Positions 57,305 through 64,000 of a stretch of 64,000 nucleotides of DNA are shown in pieces. The first letter of the stretch is position 1, and each line of letters starts with the position of its first letter. The notes beneath the pieces were generated by a model. That model searched no databases. It saw nothing but the letters and a program-made list of their open reading frames with translations, and was not told where the DNA came from. The position numbers and the translations under genes were made by a program. Source of the stretch: Methylobacterium nodulans ORS 2060 (GTDB taxonomy: Bacteria; Pseudomonadota; Alphaproteobacteria; Rhizobiales; Beijerinckiaceae). The stretch covers positions 1-64,000 of the forward strand of contig NC_011887.1 in assembly GCF_000022085.1 (NCBI RefSeq). Reading direction: 5' to 3'.

Positions 57305-57445
57305 TCACTTCTTTTCAGTCAACTTGCTGGCTTGGCCGGATGGCTTGTTTGCGTAGGTGTTATGATCGCCACGGCCCGTCAGCCGGCCAACCATCTTCTT
57401 GACTGAATCGGTGATGTCGTGGGTCATCTCAGACATCGACTTCAT
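57305..57445 (-). CDS. Small basic protein (46 aa)
   Basis: A 46-residue frame starting KSMSEMTHDITDSVKKMVGR, with a lysine-rich C terminus ending KLTEKK. GAGG stands 6-7 bases before the ATG. It may form a single amphipathic helix with a polar tail. It is the third of three small minus-strand genes between 57.3 and 58.1 kb. I know no family for it. Confidence 0.5.
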   Translation of the reverse strand: MKSMSEMTHDITDSVKKMVGRLTGRGDHNTYANKPSGQASKLTEKK

Positions 57446-57679
57446 GGTAGCCTCACGTCCTACCAGCGCACAGGCGGCGCCGTATCAACAACGCTAACGG
57501 GCAGCTTCGCGTTCGAGGGGATCACCATCGCTTGGCGGGATTTATCGCCGGATGGTGCAGGCGGTGTTGGTGTACTGCAGAGCGGAAGCAGGTCAGCTGA
57601 GGCGGTACAGGGGGCGGGGGCGGGACAGGGCGTCTGCAATCTGAGCAGCACCGCGCTGGGCGCTCAGCAGACTGCCCTC

Positions 57680-57874
57680 TCAGCTACGCTCTATCGGCAA
57701 GTCCGGTGGCGAGTTGCGCGGTCGACCATCATAGCCCTCAAGCCACTGCTGACGCTGCTCTGATTTGGCCGGGTATGGGCAAGCGTCTCGTGGCTTGCCG
57801 CGCTGATGAGCGCGTACTCCCTCCGATACCGGGTCACTCGTCGGCTTCTTTGAATCCGAACCGCTCATCGCCAT
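57680..57874 (-). CDS. Rmf/CrpP family small protein
   Basis: A 64-residue protein with the core VRAHQRGKPRDACPYPAKSE and then RQQWLEGYDG. This matches the ribosome modulation factor/CrpP fold, in which RAHQRG, the CPY motif and the W-L-x-G-(W/Y) motif are conserved. Rmf binds 30S subunits and dimerises ribosomes in stationary phase; other members have different or unknown roles. The ATG is preceded by GGAG at 9 bases. It lies between two other small genes on the same strand. Confidence 0.68.
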   Translation of the reverse strand: MAMSGSDSKKPTSDPVSEGVRAHQRGKPRDACPYPAKSEQRQQWLEGYDGRPRNSPPDLPIERS

Positions 57875-57912
57875 GGCTGTGCTCCACGCTGCAACCACGC
57901 CGCAGTGATGAG

Positions 57913-58134
57913 CTACGCACCACGGCAGCCCTGCTTGCCATTTTGGTCTGGCCGGTCTCGCTCGTCGTTCTCGAGAGCGCAGTGCCCGGGCGTGCCCTGA
58001 TCAGCTGGGTCCGTTGCTCCCGGCGAGTTTGCTCTTTCGCCATGCGGATTCGGCCGGCGCTGCTCATCGGCACGGAGCCCGACCGCCGGGTGGAGTGGAT
58101 CGTCGTCGAGCTTGGGATCCGTTGGTTTGGTCAA
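57913..58134 (-). CDS. Small hydrophilic protein (73 aa), TTG start
   Basis: A 73-residue, strongly hydrophilic and probably disordered protein beginning TKPTDPKLDDDPLHPA. The TTG start has an excellent GGAGG six bases upstream, the main argument that it is real. It lies 38 bases from the Rmf/CrpP-type gene on the same strand and may be cotranscribed. No family is recognised. Confidence 0.5.
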   Translation of the reverse strand: MTKPTDPKLDDDPLHPAVGLRADEQRRPNPHGERANSPGATDPADQGTPGHCALENDERDRPDQNGKQGCRGA

Positions 58135-58950
58135 AGAAGACCTCCAGCCATCAGGGTGTCAGAAAAAGAAGGCCGTCCTCGCCCTCCTGTTCCGTGACCT
58201 GATCTCGCTAAGCTGCGAGCCGTTACCGGAAACGGGAGTGCGCCTCGCCAAGTAGCCGGAGCGGGCGCGCGCTCACGCAGTCCTGGCCGCCAACCACGAG
58301 AGCCAGCACGCTTCGATATAGATCGTCTACAGCTGCATCGCTTCCGGGGTTGCGGGCGACAAGGTCCTGGACGTCGACAGGGACTGCAAGCACCGACAGG
58401 TGGCCATGTTCGAGAAGATCCAGTTTGTCGCAGTGCCTTGAGCGTGGGTCCGTCGATTGACTGGTTGCTGCCGGCTACTTGAGGGGCAGATCCTGTGGGC
58501 CGAACCGCAGAGCTCTTTCACTCGGTGGTACAGGCGGGACAGGCGGTATTCGAAGGGGATTGCCAGTCTCAGGTGGTACTGGGCGGGGTACAGCGTGGTA
58601 CCAGCAGGATTCTGCCCAGTCCCACCCAGTTCCTCGCCGGCACCACCTCATCCAAGATGTTCCCCTTCGAGTACCACCCGTACCACCTATACCCTTCAGG
58701 GTAGGCAGGTTCTTAGCTGAAGAAAACTTGGTTCATCGGCAGGACAGAGCAGCTGCTAGGATGAAGCCGGACAGAGTTCCGCGAGCCGATCCTCTAATCA
58801 GCCCAGCGCGAAATCAGCCAGTCATGTCAGCGGCTGCAATGTGTCAGCCCCGGACCGGCGGCGAGAATGGCCTGGGCTGGGCGGCCAGCTTGAGCAGTGT
58901 CATCGCAGACGTACAGCTCGGAAGCAAGTTGCGAAACCGGCCAATGACCG
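58135..58950. other. Long region without a recognised gene upstream of groES
   Basis: About 815 bases with no convincing gene. Between 58524 and 58687 the words GGTGGTAC (58524, 58572) and their complement GTACCACC (58671, 58680) recur with an extra GTGGTAC at 58595, forming an inverted arrangement. A broken frame near 58300-58440 may be the relic of a gene that I cannot identify. Confidence 0.4.
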
Positions 58951-58977
58951 TTAGCACTCCAGGACGAGGAGTGCTAA
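58951..58977 (+). promoter_or_regulatory. CIRCE element (HrcA operator)
   Basis: TTAGCACTC, nine bases, then GAGTGCTAA: a perfect CIRCE inverted repeat 85 bases upstream of groES. HrcA binds this site and represses groESL until heat or misfolding stress titrates it. hrcA itself is not in the window. Confidence 0.97.
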
Positions 58978-59062
58978 GCTTTTTGGCGGAGAGGAGTCCG
59001 CCTCTCTCAAGCGGCAGCACTGACAAGCCGCTCACCCCATTAGGCAGGAAACTGGAGGCCCC

Positions 59063-59350
59063 ATGACTTTTCGTCCGCTGCACGACCGTGTCGTCGTCCG
59101 CCGCATCGAGGCGGAGGAGAAGACCAAGGGCGGCATCATCATCCCGGACACCGCCAAGGAGAAGCCGCAGGAGGGCGAGATCGTCGCCGTCGGCCCGGGC
59201 GCCCGCGACGAAACCGGCAAGCTCGTCCCCCTCGACGTCAAGACCGGCGACCGCGTGCTGTTCGGCAAGTGGTCCGGCACCGAGGTCCGCATCGACGGTC
59301 AGGACCTGCTGATCATGAAAGAATCCGACATCATGGGCGTCCTCGCCTGA
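59063..59350 (+). CDS. groES: Co-chaperonin GroES
   Basis: A 95-residue 10-kDa chaperonin that caps the GroEL chamber. It starts [20 protein letters not shown], followed by the mobile-loop region [16 protein letters not shown] and the [14 protein letters not shown] strand. Length and all landmarks are normal. It is cotranscribed with groEL 91 bases downstream, under the CIRCE site. Confidence 0.97.
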   Translation: MTFRPLHDRVVVRRIEAEEKTKGGIIIPDTAKEKPQEGEIVAVGPGARDETGKLVPLDVKTGDRVLFGKWSGTEVRIDGQDLLIMKESDIMGVLA

Positions 59351-59387
59351 GGCGGCCTCCCACGGACTCGTGAACTTCGCCCTTTGA

Positions 59388-61091
<1,704 letters not shown>

Positions 61092-61103
61092 AGTCGGCCA
61101 CCC

Positions 61104-61586
61104 TCAAACCGGTCGGACAGGCCGCCGCGAGGCGGCCTGTCTATCTCCGAAATGGAGTTCGAGCTCGGTTTCCTCCCATTCTCGGTCTGCCCCATTAGGG
61201 TCAGTGGGCGAGACGAGCCAGAGCCATAGGTCACGCTCGCCGACCTCGATGAGACTGACGAAGCCACGGTCCCATCGGGCCGTCCACAAACGACCGACCT
61301 GGTGGACAGGCCCGATGATCCGTCCCTCTCCGCCAGGATGATCTCTCCGAGCGACCTCGCTGCGGAGGCGCTGCTCGGGTGTTCCCGCAGGCCGCTCCTT
61401 CAACTCCATAGAGAGAGCAAAGTCCGTTGAGCAGCGCCGGCCTTTACAGTCGATCTCACCGACAGGCTTCGCCTCCTGCAAGGGTCCGTTGAGTTCGATG
61501 CTGAAGCTTGGCGGAAGGCAGACCGAAACGGGAGCTGCGGCCCCGGGCGTTGCGATGAGCATTAAAGTGAGGACCAGCGCGCTCAT
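61104..61586 (-). CDS. Small secreted protein of unknown function
   Basis: A 160-residue protein with a clear signal peptide (MSALVLTLMLIATPGAAA, cleaved before PVSVC). The mature part contains VGEIDCKGRRCSTDFALSM, with two cysteines that could pair, and RFVSLIEVGERDLWLWLV-like strands. The ATG has AAGGGG 7 bases upstream; a longer frame starts in unrelated sequence. It converges on groEL, and its last codons form part of the groEL terminator hairpin. No family recognised. Confidence 0.68.
   Translation of the reverse strand: MSALVLTLMLIATPGAAAPVSVCLPPSFSIELNGPLQEAKPVGEIDCKGRRCSTDFALSMELKERPAGTPEQRLRSEVARRDHPGGEGRIIGPVHQVGRLWTARWDRGFVSLIEVGERDLWLWLVSPTDPNGADREWEETELELHFGDRQAASRRPVRPV
61116..61141 (+). 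terminator. groEL terminator hairpin
   Basis: GACAGGCCGCC and GGCGGCCTGTC form a perfect 11-bp stem with a GCGA loop, 25 bases beyond the groEL stop. On the opposite strand the same bases encode the C terminus of the convergent secreted protein. Confidence 0.85.
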
Positions 61587-61798
61587 GATCAGCCCCTTGG
61601 GCGATTCCGTCTGCAGCGGCGTAGGTTTTGCCCATGCTTGATCATGGCCGGGATCCGATGCCGCCCGGTATACGCGCGTCCTCAACCAGCCGCTTGGTCG
61701 TACGGTCGGACAGCCGCCCGACTCATGGTTGCATAGTAGTACCTCGCTCGCCGCGGCCAACGGATTCGCTGCCGAGGTCCCGAGGTGGCTGCTGAGGC

Positions 61799-61930
61799 CT
61801 ATTTCCGATTGGCCGATTTCACGGCAGCGCTAACCATGTCCTTCGTCGATGGTGCTGCCGCAACGGTCTTCGGCACCGGTTTTTTCGGCTTCTTGGCTTC
61901 GCGGTTTCCGCGTTTCTTTTCTGAGGCCAT
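61799..61930 (-). CDS. Small lysine-rich protein (43 aa)
   Basis: A 43-residue basic protein starting ASEKKRGNREAKKPKKPVPK and ending VKSANRK. GAGGAGG lies 7 bases before the ATG, a near-ideal ribosome site. I recall proteins with this EKKRGNREAKKPK start in many alphaproteobacteria, always without assigned function. The charge suggests nucleic acid or ribosome binding, which is inference. It lies in the gap beyond the secreted-protein gene. Confidence 0.75.
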   Translation of the reverse strand: MASEKKRGNREAKKPKKPVPKTVAAAPSTKDMVSAAVKSANRK

Positions 61931-62107
61931 GACCAACCTCCTCGTATAGCGAGCCATTATTGCATGGTTGACCAAACAATGGGACTGAAGTTTCAGAGCC
62001 CAGCGAAAGCCGGCCTTATCGGATGGGGAGGCCCATTCTACAGGAGCAGTGATAGCGGCTTTCGACCTTCTTCAGCCAAGCGGTCGAACGTGTATGTTCC
62101 TGGTGCC

Positions 62108-62364
62108 GGCGTTGTTACGCGAAGCGGTGGCGGGCGAACTGAGGCCAGGGTAGGGCAGGGGGCATGCAGCTCGTCTCGAGCGCCCGCCACCAGTTTCCCG
62201 CCGAGATCGTCCAGCACGCCGTCTGGCTCTATCTCCGCTTCACCCTCAGCTACCCCGTCCAGAACACGTTTTACGCTCAACGTCATCTGATCTCCCGCCG
62301 CACGCTTCGCCTGTTCAGGGCTGGGGCGGCGGACGCGTGGCAGGCGGCGACCGCCGCAGCCTGA
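62108..62364 (+). pseudogene. IS6 family transposase with internal deletion
   Basis: It begins with the terminal motif GGCGTTGTTACGCGAAGCG. After GGTAGGGCAGGGGG the frame gives the transposase N terminus (SSARHQFPAEIVQHAVWLYL), then jumps after about 30 codons straight to the C-terminal RRTLRLFRAGAADAWQAATA and a stop. The whole catalytic core is deleted, giving a short in-frame 66-codon relic. Confidence 0.7.
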
Positions 62365-62761
62365 GAGAAGACACGACCTGCCGTCAGTGCGCGCTCACTG
62401 AGGTACGCGAAGCTCAGTAACCTCCAACCGACTGGCCGGAGCCGGTTTCTGGGTCCCTGCGGCCGCAGCTCAATCGGGCAAGGCTTATGGGGATGAGTGC
62501 GAACGATTGGTGTTTCTGAACGGTTTCGGCAGTGATAGCGTAAGAGGCACCACACGCCCGCCGGGGCGTGCACGACTAGAGGAATCATTGCCTTGCGCAA
62601 ACTCGCTTTATGATTGTGCGGTTCTGCTGATAAAATTGCTGTGCTGCATGTCAACAATGCTGCCGTTTCAAGGCGCCTGTGCTCCCGCACCGCGGTCGTA
62701 AGAAGGGCCAAGATAGAAGATGTGCAATCCCGCGATCGGGCCAGGGTATATGTGAATTGAA
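62365..62761. other. Intergenic region, AT-rich towards the right
   Basis: About 400 bases with no gene recognised. The last 160 bases are markedly AT-richer than the rest of the window and probably contain the promoter of the gene that follows. Confidence 0.45.
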
Positions 62762-64000
62762 ATGCGATATTTGACTTGTATAGCAAAGAAAGTTATCTCT
62801 TTACAGAGTGCTCTATTTAATTGGATGCGCGGCAACCAGTTCCATAGCGAAGGTTTCGACCATAAGTTTTATCGTGAATTTTACCGTGATCTGAGTGGAA
62901 TGCACGATCCGCGCTTGCTTGCGAAGCACTATGCTGAACACGGCCGGACAGAGGGACGATTTCCCAATGAGGCAGCGATGCGCGACGCTCTGGCGCGCCT
63001 GCCGGCGGACTTCAATCCGGAAGGGTATCGTCGCCACAATCCTAATCTCGGTGATCTCTCGGACGATGCGGCGCGCATCCATTATGCCACGATCGGGCGG
63101 CTTGAAGGCTTTGCCTATCGGTCGGATCAGATTCCGGGTTTCGATCCCGACCACTTCCGCGAGATCCATCCTGCATTCGCCAGCGCAGACGACGCCACCT
63201 GCCAGGCCGCTTGGCAGGCAGAGGGCGGACCGAACGGTCCACCTGGCACACAGGTCGAGCATCTCAGGCGCCTCGACCTGCCCCTCAGAACCTATCCTGC
63301 CGCTTTCCCGTGGCGATTCTATACCCGCCTCTATCCCCGCGCTGCCGCTCACCGCTGGGCAGCCCTCGCCCACTTCCTGCGCGAGGGCTTCGCCGAGGTC
63401 GGCACTCAGATCCCCTACGGCGAGGATGCACCGTCATTCCTGATCGCTCTGGGCGACCATTTCGCTCATCGGAATGATCCCGCAGCGGTCCAGGCCTACG
63501 AACTCGCTGTCGCGCTTGGGGCTACGCCCACGGTGGCGCACCAGAAGCGGTTAGCTGAGGCCTACGGTCGAGTTGGTGCCTGGAGCGCGGCTCTCGACCT
63601 CTACGCGCATCTGTTCGCAAGCGGGATATGCGAAGAGGCCATCATGCGCTGTTTCGTGAGCGCAGCCGCGGCGCGCCAGGATTGGCCGCGTCTTTTCACG
63701 CTCCTGCCCCAGGCACTCGCCCAGACGGGCGTAATGGGCGACACGATCGCCCGCGAGGCCACTGAAACCTACTTCGCTCATCGCAGCCGTACCGCGCGGG
63801 CTCTCTACGCGGATCATCGCCGGGCGGAGGGTGACGCCGTGCTGGCCGAGGCTGTCGAGCGAGTAGCAGACTTGATGACTGCGTGCGGGTCATCTCGTGC
63901 ACGGACCGCGCCAGAGCGGCCAATGATCGCGATCCTGGCGGATAGGCTTCCGGATCGGGCGCGTCATCGCCTCGATCAGCGCGTCGCACTCCTCGGCCGG
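62762..64000 (+). CDS. Large protein, partial: N-terminal repeats and TPR-like region
   Basis: An open frame of 413 codons runs without a stop to the window edge. Residues about 30-200 contain imperfect repeats of the type FYREFYRDLSG...LLAKHYAEHGRTEGR and YRRHNPNLGDLSDDAARIHY. These recall the DP-x-Y-Y-x-x-x-P-D-L modules found at the N termini of large alphaproteobacterial glycosyltransferases and surface-polysaccharide proteins. From about residue 235 the sequence is helical and TPR-like (AVQAYELAVALGATPTVAHQ). The first 20 codons are AT-rich; ATG 62825 is an alternative start. A glycan role is inferred and needs the missing C terminus. Confidence 0.7.
   Translation, partial: MRYLTCIAKKVISLQSALFNWMRGNQFHSEGFDHKFYREFYRDLSGMHDPRLLAKHYAEHGRTEGRFPNEAAMRDALARLPADFNPEGYRRHNPNLGDLSDDAARIHYATIGRLEGFAYRSDQIPGFDPDHFREIHPAFASADDATCQAAWQAEGGPNGPPGTQVEHLRRLDLPLRTYPAAFPWRFYTRLYPRAAAHRWAALAHFLREGFAEVGTQIPYGEDAPSFLIALGDHFAHRNDPAAVQAYELAVALGATPTVAHQKRLAEAYGRVGAWSAALDLYAHLFASGICEEAIMRCFVSAAAARQDWPRLFTLLPQALAQTGVMGDTIAREATETYFAHRSRTARALYADHRRAEGDAVLAEAVERVADLMTACGSSRARTAPERPMIAILADRLPDRARHRLDQRVALLGR

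Noticed and set aside
57419..57763. 114-codon plus-strand frame
   Set aside because: It overlaps the two better supported minus-strand small genes, lacks a ribosome site and shows no recognisable motif.
61587..61760. Longer N terminus for the secreted protein
   Set aside because: The added 58 residues precede and would bury the signal peptide; the ATG at 61586 has a good ribosome site.

Overview
The window is GC-rich DNA from an alphaproteobacterium, most likely Methylobacterium/Methylorubrum or a close Rhizobiales relative. I infer this from the porin type, the MucR regulator, the RepA/RepB partition genes, the CIRCE-groESL arrangement and the IS families; no rRNA or marker gene confirms it. 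It reads as an accessory-rich replicon: a megaplasmid, or a chromosome region that has absorbed a plasmid. Blocks of ordinary metabolic operons are separated by decayed insertion sequences.

1-4.7 kb: four overlapping genes (asparagine synthetase-like amidotransferase, FAD monooxygenase, acyl-CoA dehydrogenase, hotdog thioesterase) that look like the tail of a specialised-metabolism operon cut by the window start. An intact IS110 transposase follows. 6-14.3 kb: a LysR regulator divergent from a DsbA-like oxidoreductase, a ruined hipA, a GNAT acetyltransferase, a divergent enolase paralogue translationally coupled to a small-molecule kinase, and a TenA-type thiaminase.

14.5-26.4 kb: plasmid backbone and IS graveyard. 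It holds repA/repB partition genes without repC, two identical 16-bp palindromes that may be parS sites, a separate plasmid replication initiator, and an iteron array of at least a dozen repeats that is probably oriV. These are interleaved with IS3, IS110, IS481, IS1182, IS1380, IS630 and IS6-type elements or remnants and a 142-bp MITE.

26.5-43.8 kb: a frameshifted porin, then a long minus-strand inositol catabolism and uptake locus: LacI regulator, periplasmic binding protein, ABC ATPase, permease, iolG, a TIM-barrel isomerase, a second binding protein, a second TIM-barrel protein, iolC fused to DUF2090, iolD, iolB and iolE. These genes carry myo-inositol from uptake to the 2-deoxy-5-keto-gluconate 6-phosphate stage; iolA (semialdehyde dehydrogenase) is not in the window.

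44-53 kb: a nitrogen-scavenging area. A LysR regulator and an N-carbamoyl amidohydrolase lie opposite an operon of ornithine-cyclodeaminase-like ketimine reductase, MHS-type transporter, RraA-like protein and RidA. After IS remnants come AllE (ureidoglycine aminohydrolase) and AllA (ureidoglycolate lyase).

53-64 kb: a secreted C13-type peptidase, short hypothetical genes, a MucR-like regulator without zinc ligands, three small minus-strand genes including one of the Rmf/CrpP type, CIRCE-controlled groES-groEL with a strong terminator, a small secreted protein, a 43-residue basic protein, and the start of a large open reading frame that runs off the right edge.
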